This document shows, one piece after another, positions 35,201-45,270 of a stretch of DNA of 64,000 nt. Made by a program: the position numbers and the translations under genes. Under the pieces are notes generated by a model. The model was not told the DNA's origin, did no database searches, and was given only the letters and a program-made list of their open reading frames with translations. Position 1 is the first letter of the stretch. Every line of letters begins with the position of its first letter. The stretch covers positions 4,261,944 to 4,325,943 of the forward strand of contig CM025855.1 of assembly GCA_003952965.2 (NCBI GenBank), written 5' to 3'. This stretch comes from Morella rubra. Its lineage: Eukaryota > Streptophyta > Magnoliopsida > Fagales > Myricaceae.

Positions 35201-38200
35201 TTTTCATGAGTGCCGATTTTTGTTTTTGTACTTTTTACATCTATGCGTGGATCTTCCATGATAAGGTTCTTACATAGATCTAGAAGAAACTTCTTCCTAT
35301 TCTTGTTCTTTTTTGCCTCCATAAGTTCATATTCTTAGTGATGCAGGGAATTCAGGTTGGATCTGATTTGAAAGGTAGAACCTTAGAAGATAAATTTCTA
35401 GCTTTAAGAGACCCAAGAGATTTACAAATCGAAATTTGTTCATAACAACAGGCTACTTGACTCTTAATAGTCTATCTACTAGCCTTTGGAACCCCAACAT
35501 CTTTGCCCTTCATAACATACACGTCAATTGACAATAAAAACTCCTTAAGAGTTGCATGCTAGTTGCATAATTTTTGGAGAAGCTTGAGATCTGAGAAAAT
35601 AGACATAGTTGGTAGGCACAGACACAAGAATAAAGATTTGAGTGATGCTACTTGGTTGCTGATCCAAGTAGACTCCTACGGCTGCTTGTTTTTTGGACAG
35701 CTCCAGCATCAACTAGGGACGCACACCCGATGTTTTAAAAACTGAACTAGATAAACGAAATGGAGAGGTAACCAGTTCAACTATTTTCTTCGTAAATATA
35801 CTGGTTCTAATTTAATAAAAGTATGAAATACTACCAAAATGGTGGTATCTAGTTTGTACACTTATTAACTTGATTCCAGTTTTATGTTTGGATAAAATAC
35901 AAAAATTATGGAGTATTCAAGTGGGAAAAAATCGTTAAAAAAATTGTGGTTCTCATATTCTTGATTAATTTACTGGTTTGATAACTTTGGACAAGGTTAC
36001 CAGTTTACCAACTGTTTCCCTCCAAATCTACTTGTAACAGGCGGTCCATCTCTAACTAAATGAAAAGTTTTAGGGGTGAACCAGATCAGAAATGGAACCA
36101 GGTTTATGGTTTAGCTGACCAGTCCATTTCAGTTTGGAAAACACTAGCCAGACCTTGTACCTCACACTTTGTTTCACATTGAGTCTCAGTTACATTCCGC
36201 ATGATGGGATCGATACTTTGATTGTCCTTTAAGAGTTTGTGCAATTTATTGCAATTGTAGAATTTGTTTGATATTATGTATAATTTATTTTTAATATCTG
36301 CATGGCATAGATTTTAATGTGCACTATTCCGAATCAGGAGAATTCCAGCAGAAATTATTTTTTACTCTCTTTTTCTTTCTCCCTCTAGTCCTTGCTTTAC
36401 AATAATTTATCTGTTCATTCCCAGTTTTATGCTTTCTTATATCTTTTCTTTATGCAGACATGTATCCCTGTTGTTGGATCAAGGGTTCAAAGGTCAGGAC
36501 CGCTGCTTGTTCCACCCACTATCAAATGACATGACAATATGTAAGTGAAGAGGGATTCTAGAAGCAAAGTCGTCATTGGTTTTGTTTATTTTCTTCACAT
36601 TTAATTTCAAAACCATCTTTACCTCAATTATTTGTATTATGTTCTTGTGATGAAAAGGCTGATCTGTACAGTATATTTTTCCTTTTCTTTTTCTTCCATT
36701 GTAGGGATGTGGCACTGTACACTACTTTCCTATATTCTTGAAATTTGAGGGTGAAAGTATGCTGCACTTGATGTGTATGTGTCATAAAATGAGAGGGAAG
36801 ATGAGGGGGGAAGCTTGTACTGCATCAAGTGCACTATTAATCCCCACCAAAAAATATTTTTGGGAATTAGGATGAGTAGTAATCGTTCCATCAGATAATG
36901 TGATGTTGTGTCACAAGACTAGACCGACACCTCTGAATAATAACTTGATTCGGATTATTTTATAAAGTGAAAAGTGAATTTTATAATTTTGTAAAAATGC
37001 TACAGAAGTTTCTTACGGAAGTGAAACAGTTAAAGGTGTCAAATAGGCCATAGGCAACTTTGTGCTGTATACGAATACTGATACATCACCTAGCGAGGCC
37101 CTGATACCTGATGAATATACATGCGTTTTTGCTTTAAGCTAGCCCCTGATCCTTGATGAACTTCTTCCAGCACTTAATGTCAGCGAGCTTGACAAATTTC
37201 TGAGATCGATTGGCAGAGACTCTTCATATGTTGATCTGGAGGTGATTGAAGATAAGATCTTTATTTTTGTTCAGCAAATATTACTTTATTAATTATTTGA
37301 TCTAAACTTTTGTGTGCTACTTTTTGCAGGCCAATCCTCCTGTGGGGAAAGATAATCCTCCTGATCTAGCTGATCTGGTTCCATCAGATTCCATAGTTTT
37401 GTCAGATCCTCCAGAAAAAGCAGCTTCACTGCAAGGTCCTAGAAATGATCATGTTATTTCTGATAACAAGTCCACAGAAATTACAGGTGCCTTTTCGCCA
37501 GAGTGTGATCCACTCAATCATGTGCTTGAACAAGAGAAGATAGCAAATTCTTGTGTATTTCATCTTTTTTCCAAACTTAATAGGGTTCTGTCTGATGCCA
37601 AAGATGCAAGGCCTTGCAGTTGTTGGGCATTGACATTTTCCTATCTTGTGTTTCAAGGCATACATTCTAGTTGGTGTTTTCTGGCATCAATGAAAATGAG
37701 CCTCTTGGCTCTTCTCTGCCTTTCGTATGATTGTTTCTAGGCTTTTGGTGAATTGTTGAAATCTCCTTGAGCTGTTGCCCTTTCTTCCCTATTCAAGTCC
37801 AGGGATAAAAACCTTGAGGCCTGCAATCGTATTTAAGATGAAAGACCAAGCAAGCTGAGGAATATCAAAGGTTGCCAGGATTCTCCTAAATCAGCCTAAT
37901 TTCTAATAAAATATGTTATAAGATCTGGATGGATTATGCAAACCACAGGGCACTGAGTTATTGCTTGGTTTTGTGTTGCTGGGTAGAGTGAAAATGGTGT
38001 GGTTGGGTATGTAAAGCACATGAACTTTGTGGGACAAAATGGGGGCCGGGCAGACACAATACCAATCAAGTACAATAGGAGTATATTAGAAACAGTCAAG
38101 AATATCCGGTGCCCCGCCGGGGGGGGGGGGGGGGGAGCAGGGAATAGGAGTGGCACCAAATTCAAAGTCTTCATCTAGGTCTCGTAGAGCTGTAAATCTG

Positions 38201-39715
38201 TGACGCCTAAATATACTAATTTGGCATCTAGAATCGATGCTTCAAGCCAGTGAAGACTACCCAATCTTATAAGGTTAAAAGATCTACTCTTTGTTGGAAT
38301 GGTACCAATCTTATTAGGTTAACTTAGGTGGTGTTTGATTGTGGAAATTTTGGGTATGGGGGTTGGTGAAAAAGTGAACATAGTTTATGAGAGTTGGTGA
38401 AAAAGTGAAGAGAGAGAAGATTTGAATGAATATTATAATGAAAAAGAATTATTTGATGGAGAGAGAGAGAGAGAGAGAGATTATTTTGTAGTTTTTTTAA
38501 TCAGGCCCTATATGTTGGGTGTCAAAATTTCGGCAATCAAACGCCCCCTTAGTAATGGTGTGTGATAACAGTTTATTTCAAAACTTCGTTTAGGTTTCGT
38601 AAACCTCTAGCTTAAAGTAAACTTGTGTTCAGCAGAGTATAAATTTACTTAAGTCGTTCAAGACTATACAATCTGACTAGGTTAGGCAAGATCTACCCTG
38701 TAGTTATTAATTTAAGAATTTGGTTGCAACATGGATGGTGTTGATTAGTCATTTTTTAGGTAATTCAAATGCGTTTTCCTCACTTATACTGTTATTCTTT
38801 GACATGCAAATCACTAGATTGATTCAAGGGAAACGGCCTCTGATAGCTTACAGGTCTTAGAAGTTGAATTTCAAGAAGTGGCTTGTTTTGGGAAAACGGA
38901 GATTTTGTTGTTGTTGTTGTTGTTGTTTTTATTGTTATTTTTTGTGGAGGATGCGGGTTGGGTGGGGTTGCGTCTAATTGAAGAGATATGTCACTCTATT
39001 GTACACCAGCCAGGATCTAGAGCTGTACTTCCTCCTAAAATGATTAATTCTTAATCAGGGTAACCCGATATAGTAATTTTGTATGATGCAGCTAAAGCAA
39101 ACGAGCCATCCAGAAAAGTGAAAAATATAAAGGAAAAATCTGTCAGTATTGTGCAACCATCGAGCTCCTTCAAAGATGTTGGGCAATTTGTGGAAGAGAT
39201 ACTGGATAAAACAAAAGCGCTTTTGCTTTCAGAGGTAAATATCCTCTATATTATGCTTTGTTTGTTGGTGCCATTGTGAGGGATTCTTCTGTGTTGTGCT
39301 AAAGACTCGAGTCATACAGATTACTGGAGAGACTATTAAGCAACATGGAGAGAGGCTAGGAGCTGTGGTAGCAGATGGTATCAGAGAACGTCTTAGCTCA
39401 GAGTTGAAGGCAGATACTGTAAGTATTTGGCTACAGCAGTTTAAATTTAACCTCTGGACAATTTTATTCTTTAATGGAAGGCAACAACCTGTCATGGAAA
39501 TTTCATAGAAAGCAATTGCTTGCATGAGGCATCAGTTCCTTGCATTAGTATTGGTCACATTGTTGACAAAGTTGTCCATGTAGAATTATGGTTTTTTTCC
39601 ATGGTTGTGGTCATCGCAGAGGCTGTACCTGAACACAGCATACACAGAAGGGTTCAGTGTTGCTCGCACGATGTTCCAAAACACAGGTGCCCACAGTCAG
39701 TTCAGATGTCTGTGA
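31611..39715 (+). CDS. YbaK/ProX-type aminoacyl-tRNA deacylase domain protein, 12 exons
   Basis: Exons 31611-31649, 32401-32460, 32556-32609, 32722-32782, 32955-33031, 34730-34779, 36458-36540, 37171-37241, 37330-37486, 39092-39234, 39320-39418, 39620-39715. Phases match throughout, giving 329 residues ending in TGA. Residues about 20-165 form the domain: YEHPVVMTVEAQAKYV, LSKNLFLKDKK (conserved lysine), RFYVVSALADAKVDL, LRMAPEEALGEIL, PLGCVTPFALVND, RCLFHPLSNDMT and DKFLRSIGRD. This is the PrdX/ProX order. Family members hydrolyse mischarged tRNA, mainly Ala-tRNA(Pro), in trans as translational proofreading. Bacterial and animal stand-alone proteins are about half as long. The plant version adds a Pro/Asp-rich linker (about 188-220) and a helical C-terminal region including TAYTEGFSVARTMF; its function is unknown. 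The last intron could be spliced differently, changing the final residues. Confidence 0.9.
32233..32273. repeat. GA microsatellite in intron 1 of the YbaK gene
   Basis: About 20 uninterrupted AG units. It is intronic, between exons ending at 31649 and starting at 32401. Confidence 0.9.
33416..33589. mobile_element. Tourist-like (PIF/Harbinger) MITE in intron 5 of the YbaK gene
   Basis: 174 bp bounded by TGGGATGTTCGTTTTGGT and ACCAAAACAAACATCCCC, inverted repeats with two mismatches. It is flanked by TAA at 33413-33415 and 33590-33592, the 3-bp TWA target duplication of PIF/Harbinger elements. No coding capacity. Confidence 0.75.
33660..33955. repeat. Diverged direct repeat in intron 5 of the YbaK gene
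   Basis: Two copies of about 115 bp at 33660-33775 and 33838-33955. Shared phrases include ATCCACATAT.ATAGAGGGC.AAAGAA, T.ATGGGCTAC and GG.CCTAGCTC. Identity is perhaps 75 percent by eye. Origin not recognised. Confidence 0.6.
38119..38135. repeat. Run of 17 guanines in intron 9 of the YbaK gene
   Basis: An uninterrupted G homopolymer, with CCCCGCC just before it. Unusual in AT-rich intron DNA, and its length is uncertain in any assembly because homopolymers are error-prone. Confidence 0.8.
38327..38548. mobile_element. Tourist-like MITE in intron 9 of the YbaK gene
   Basis: 222 bp with ends GGTGGTGTTTGATTG and CAATCAAACGCCCCC, flanked on both sides by TTA (38324-38326, 38549-38551). A phrase GAGAGTTGGTGAAAAAGTGAA and an internal GA microsatellite (about 38459-38480) are present. 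The terminal inverted repeats plus the TTA duplication indicate a PIF/Harbinger-derived MITE. Confidence 0.75.
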
Positions 39716-41496
39716 CCCCGTTGCAAACCAACAAAGAGGCCATTGGGGCTAAAGGAGAGTAAAGAACTAAAATGTTCAATTTTCCTTGCCAAATTTACCA
39801 GTGGTAATGCCACATTCAAATGCGATACATTAATGGAGAGATTTGATGCAAAACATGGTTTTTTTTAAAGAACTTTTTCGTGTTTCTGTCTTTTCTTAGT
39901 AATATGATTTTGGGAGTTGTCTTGCTCTTGCGCTCGTTGACAACGAGATGTCAAAGTTAAAAGCCTTCACAGTTGCTCCAGATCGATCATATCTGGTGGT
40001 ACCATTCCTCAGTTTTCTTGGAACCGTTTATGACCATTTTGGAGGTTTTCTAGGGCTGCCGCGCCTTCTTATAGCTAGGTTATTCGAGTCAATTTCACTG
40101 GTCTTTGCTATCGAGTGCCATGCAACAAATGTTGGGTATATTTGAAACAGATGAGGTGAAGGCAACAGAAATGGCTTTGGCAATCCCTTTGTCAACCTTA
40201 GAACTGACCCATTTACGGATTTAATGCCTGTATATATATATATATATATATAGAAATATAAACACAGGATGCATGTAAGGTCATATTATACATTCTTCAT
40301 TTACGTACATATATATATAGTAAGACAGGAGTCCCACAACAATGCCCCCGAGAAGCACAACATTGATATCACAAACGCAAATCATACACAAAAGAGCACC
40401 AGAAGTTGAAGTTTTCCGGCCCCAGTGGTATAAATTTAGCACCCCTTTGATTGCTTCCCAGGTGAATGTGCAAGCTTTTGTCAATGGCTGCGAGGTAGGT
40501 ACAATGTATTTCCAAACGGTGAAAGGGACACTAATATGCAGAAACCAGCTTCCTCCTGCAAAACAGAAAGTCGTGTATGTATTAATCTGCATTCCAGGTG
40601 GTGAAGGGAAAAGCCCAAAATCTTAAAAGATCTAACTTCGCATCTTTGATTGAATGCAAACGTACGTAGAAGGATGCTTCTATTTGCCCTAGGAATGTCT
40701 ATTGGAAACCCACAGGCTTTTACAGAGAGAGAAGCCTCACGTGAGCCCAAGTTATCAAACAATCTAAAACCGGAACTCAACATAGTACGACGTCGTACTT
40801 ATAACCACTAGCAATACCAGAATGAAGGACAAATTCGCATACCAATTAATCCACCAGCTATGCATTCCATCTATATCTTCCCCTGATGCCTCCTCACATT
40901 CCTAGAAAAAGCAGTTTAACCATAAAAGTCCATATAAATTGCTTCCAGCATGAGGAGCTAGCAACAATTAGGTGTTAAAGAACACGGCAAGAATGCCACC
41001 ATGACCTACCTGCTGGGACAAAGAAGAGGCAGAAAGATAAATTCAGTATAATCTGAACCATGAAATGATACCTTCTGATAACAACAAAACCATCCATCCG
41101 CATGTTATCGTGTTCCAAGATTATATAATTAGGATAAATTCATAGGAAATACGACCCAGGTGTTGGGTTTTGCAGTAAAATTTTTTGTCTAAATTTCATG
41201 TTTCTGTTCTTTAGGCAATTTACCCAGAACAGTTATATTCAAGTTTGGTGATTGATAAGGAATTGGATGGGTAATAATTTACCCACAAAGTTCAAATACT
41301 GGATGCGAGAAACGGGTTGAATGCTTCTGTGAGAGCAAGCTCTCGACATGAACTAGGGTAAACTTGCATCTATATTTCCTCTTCAGCTATATATTTATTT
41401 CATCAGCTTAGAAACTAGTTTACTTTCGGAAGGTTTACGTGGTCTTTGATAGCATATCATGTCGATGGATCTATAGGGAGATACATGAACAAGAAT
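39716..41496. other. Spacer between convergent YbaK and RING genes
   Basis: Contains 3' untranslated regions of both genes. A TA microsatellite lies at 40231-40251. On the minus strand TTTTTCTAG near 40901-40909 is a plausible 3' splice site that could receive the donor just before the RING stop codon. No other gene recognised. Confidence 0.4.
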
Positions 41497-42516
41497 TTAA
41501 TCCTCACCTGATCTTCGAGGAGTGCCGACATTGTCGTCTACATGTGGAGTTATTTGTGATCTGTATCTTGCACGGAAGGGCCACAAAGAGGTCAATTGAC
41601 TCCACCTCAAGTGGGGGCATCTCCTGCCCTCTCTACCATTACTGTCATCGGACTCATTATCTCGTGCATTGTCTGCAGAAGGCGCTGGGATTTCGAGCCG
41701 GCAAACGGGACAAGAATTGTGAAGCTGCAGCCAAGGAACAATACATTGAGAGTGGAATATATGCTTGCAGGGCAATTCCCTTGCTTCCCCATCGACGTTG
41801 AACTCCTCCTTGCACACAGGGCAATGCGAATCGTGGGTCAAATGTTCTGGCATTATTTTCACGGTCGGTAGTCGGTTGATTGCCGAATCGGGCGCCGGAG
41901 GAGGCCCCTGTCGATCATTTTGAGTCAGTTGCTCGATCAATTCATTCATCCCTGTCCCGAGAAAATAATTTCTAGGATCCACACCGGTCGGTGTCGGAAT
42001 TTCGAACTGGTCGGAAGGATCGAATGGTCTTAGAACAATCCAAGTCCGAGGCCGGCCTCGAATTCCAGTATCCAACTCTGGGTTGTCTATTCCATCAAAA
42101 CTGTGACGCCGCCGCCTGGAACGGGGCCAGCTGGCTCTAGTTTCAACTTCTGGGTCCCGGTGCGCTCCCACTTCGGAACCACGGTTTCGCGGCCGAAAAC
42201 GAGTACGGCCTCGATTTTCAGTTTCTGGGTCGACATATAAGCCGGGATCGAAGCGTCTGATTGGCGGGTCGAGCATGAGAGCAAGGGCCTCGAGTAGACG
42301 GGCTTCGGGGGAGGGATCGAAATTGGTGAAATCCACGACGAGCCTTGGCCTAGCTACGTCGATCTCGCAGAGGAAATGCCCGAAACAACGAGGGCAAGCG
42401 ATCTCTGATGCGTTTGTGGAGTCAACCCTGACTCCCCGGTGGCACTGGTAGCACCAGTAGAGCTGGTAAGTCCTCTGAGTGCCATCGTCAGGGACTCTAG
42501 GGGGGCTCAGTGACAT
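41497..42516 (-). CDS. RING-H2 E3 ubiquitin ligase with N-terminal zinc ribbon (RHC1A/RDUF type)
   Basis: 339 residues from the ATG at 42514-42516 (MSLSPPRVPD). Upstream in-frame codons look like leader and lack family similarity. The N-terminal zinc ribbon has C22-x2-C25 and C41-x2-C44 (WCYQC, CPRC). A long arginine-rich, low-complexity middle follows, then a NELIEQLTQND helix and a C-terminal RING-H2 at about 232-272 with the full C3H2C3 set (CPVC, ELPCKHIFHSQCI, PWLQLHNSCPVC). The conserved tryptophan needed for E2 binding is present. The family ubiquitinates targets in stress and developmental signalling; the substrate cannot be told. The coding region is a single exon. A good donor (CAG then GTGAGG) sits eight bases before the TAA, and splicing to about 40900 would replace the last two residues (ED) with Met then stop. 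Confidence 0.93.
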   Translation of the reverse strand: MSLSPPRVPDDGTQRTYQLYWCYQCHRGVRVDSTNASEIACPRCFGHFLCEIDVARPRLVVDFTNFDPSPEARLLEALALMLDPPIRRFDPGLYVDPETENRGRTRFRPRNRGSEVGAHRDPEVETRASWPRSRRRRHSFDGIDNPELDTGIRGRPRTWIVLRPFDPSDQFEIPTPTGVDPRNYFLGTGMNELIEQLTQNDRQGPPPAPDSAINRLPTVKIMPEHLTHDSHCPVCKEEFNVDGEARELPCKHIFHSQCIVPWLQLHNSCPVCRLEIPAPSADNARDNESDDSNGREGRRCPHLRWSQLTSLWPFRARYRSQITPHVDDNVGTPRRSGED

Positions 42517-42911
42517 GATTACGACGGTTGTGAGCCTGAAAGGACCTACAATTGGGTTTTGATCTGTGCTTTGTGGGATGAGTTTGCTCCGGAAAAGCAT
42601 GACTTTATATCTACGAAACCAATCAACTCGGGAAAGGTAGTACACAAGCAAGAACTGGGAAAAAAAATGGAGCAAAGAATGGCTTCATAGGTAGCAGAAA
42701 GCAATTCTTTCTGTCTGCATGGTGTCGTAGTATATATTTGTCCACACACAGTTCCGTTCTCGCAGAGGAAAGAATCAGTGAGTTTTGATACGGAAGAGGC
42801 TTTTCTGGCGGAGAGGCTTTTGAAAAATTCGAATCGGGAGGCAAAGGCAACGGCTAGCTTAGCGCCGGGAAGAGCCTGCAGAATATTCTTTCTTTTGGGC
42901 GGCAATGCCAT
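42517..42911 (-). other. Likely leader of the RING gene with a 121-codon upstream open frame
   Basis: A minus-strand frame from ATG at 42909-42911 to 42546 starts MALPPKRKNILQALPG and ends 30 bp before the RING start, in another frame. It has no recognised domain. A polypyrimidine tract ending TTTTTTTTCCCAG near 42655 could be a 3' splice site, so the leader may contain an intron that removes most of this frame. Treat it as an upstream open frame rather than a gene. Confidence 0.35.
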
Positions 42912-45090
42912 TTGCTTTCTATGGCAGTTATACCCTAAAAGGAGTGACTATTGAGGATCCTTTCTAATTATGCTTGCAGTGTTCATCCTGAAACTTCAAT
43001 GGCCAAATCATTGCCAGGAATCAATTATCAAGAAAATAATTTTTCTTCCTCGTGGAATGAAAGAAAAAGAGATAACTACATTTTGCAACCTCTAATTTTG
43101 ATAGTCTTCACATTTTACACCTTATTTATTATTTTTATTACATTACATCTACTAAATTTCACACACTTTTCACCATAGTTAAAATTTCACACACAAGTAG
43201 AATAGGTCTGATATCATCTACGTTGGACCAGATTTTGAGTTCCGCGTTTTCATTGCATCACTTGAATTGGGAAAGCTAGCCCAATATATTCATAAAATCA
43301 AAAAGCCCGAACCATTTTCGAAAGATTCGATCTAAGCAGATTCAAAAGGCAGAAGACTACAGCTTGACTTGGGCCCAAATACTTTTCTCATGGTCTTCTG
43401 TTGAAGAGAGCTTCCGTTGAGATCCGCCCATCCATTCAATGGGGGCCCGGATTGAAGCCTCACATTGCTAGGAGTCTATGACCCCAGTTGAAAGAACCCC
43501 TAATTATGTTAAATAAGAACTATAATTACTTATAGTTCTTATTAGTAATTATAGAACTATAATTACTTGATTAAAAAAAATGAACTATAATTACTTTCTT
43601 TACCAGAAGGGTAAAACCAGAATTTTGGAAAATACTTCGGTCTTTTTATCATTTATTGTTTTTTTCTTGTCAAGACATTTATTTATCCTTCGCACACAAG
43701 CTCCTGCTCGTTTGACTCTGTTCAAACATCCAGGCCACATCCTTTGTAGGAAAGTAGCTCCGGCCAGCATAATAATTCATCCCTGAAGTGGGAGAGGCGT
43801 CGGAGAGGCAATTATTTCGGGTTGTTCAAACTTCAAGGCTACATCTTTAGAGGACCAACATAATTTATGAGAAAGTGAGAGAGAGCATGCAATATATCAA
43901 TATATATATTGAATCGTTCTCCACGGCTTTTGGAGCATGCCCACCAACATCTGTTGGTTGGAAAGTACTCTCATGTGAATAGGCGAACAGAAGACGTGCT
44001 TCTCAGAAATTTTCTTGCCCACCAAATAAGAAAATGGACTCTAAACCATATGAGGTACATGCAGGGAAGTCAATTAATTTAATGCCCCCCGCCCCCCCCA
44101 AAGCACACGCGAGTCGTGCCACGTACAGGACCAATTATATGTGATGTATGAACAACTGAACACATCCAATTCAATGGCTTCGTCTGCTATGGTTCTTGAC
44201 TCGACACAGTCCATGGCTAAATCTTCATTAGTGCCGCCCAGTAAAAGGGTTCTTTGACTGAAATATTCCTATACCCTAGAGGGGGCCAGCCAGCCAAAAG
44301 TACTGAGAGTTATAAGCACTGCAAGTGATTCCATTGGGCAGGCCAAAAATGATACGTCTCACAGGGAATTGATTAGGGAGGTCCCTCCAGGCAGTCTCTG
44401 TCGATGATCTCCACTCAACCATTGAAAAGTCACTCGTATTAAATACTGTGAACAATATGGAGGTTTGGGTCAAAATATAGGTAAAGAGTTGTGCTTGTGC
44501 ACATGAGCTGGTACAAGTTTTGAAAAGGATCAAAGCTGTCAGATTCTTGAAGCTGGATTAATCTTTTGTTGAAGGAAAAAAAAATTAAAGCTGGGGTCCG
44601 GATTTGTTGTTTCATTGTCCTTTGGAAAGCTCATCTTCGAGAGATATTCCTGATCACTCTGTGAATTTGGTAGCTATTACCAATGGCTTTTGATCACCTA
44701 AAAGGTAGTTCACCTAATAATGTTCCATTGATTCATTGGCTCCATGTTTTTGGGCCAAAATTTGCGTAATTATTGGTTTACCCTTTAATCAATCCTTACA
44801 CTGAAAGCCATCCATATCCATGTGAACACATTATTGAAAAAGCATCATGTTTTGATACTTATTTATGAAATTTTAAGTGATTATTTACGGAAAAAATTAC
44901 CTCGAACTATAGGCTTAATATCATGCATTTTAGAGGTCAAACTATTAAGTTCAATGTCTAATCCAAAAAAAAAAATAATTCATGTATACCATTTGATAAG
45001 ATTCAACTATAAAAATCGTGCTATAGTCACACACATTTCAAAATCATAGGATTGAAAGTAAGGTGAAAAATTGATGTTTTCCTAAACTAA
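42912..45090. other. Spacer without recognised gene
   Basis: Contains foldback-family-like phrases at about 43080-43170 (ATTTTGCAACCTCTAATTTT, ACTAAATTTCACACACTTTT). A perfect 14-bp inverted repeat is at 43512-43525 / 43530-43543. A C-rich run lies near 44085. Confidence 0.4.
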
Positions 45091-45270
45091 GAGGGTGTTC
45101 GGTTAGAATATTTTTTGAGAATTTTTAGTATTTTAAAAATTTTTAGATAATATTAACTTTATTTGTATACATGCTGTAATTATTTTTTAAGTAATATTAA
45201 AAAATAAATTCAATTTTAAAATTCTAAAATTAAAAAAATCCTAAAAAAACTAAAAAAAACGAACCTCATC
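45091..45270. mobile_element. Probable Tourist-like MITE
   Basis: About 180 bp, AT-rich inside, with ends GAGGGTGTTCGGTT and AACGAACCTCATC (imperfect inverted repeats), flanked by TAA at 45088-45090 and 45271-45273. Related in style to the elements at 33416 and 38327. Confidence 0.5.
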
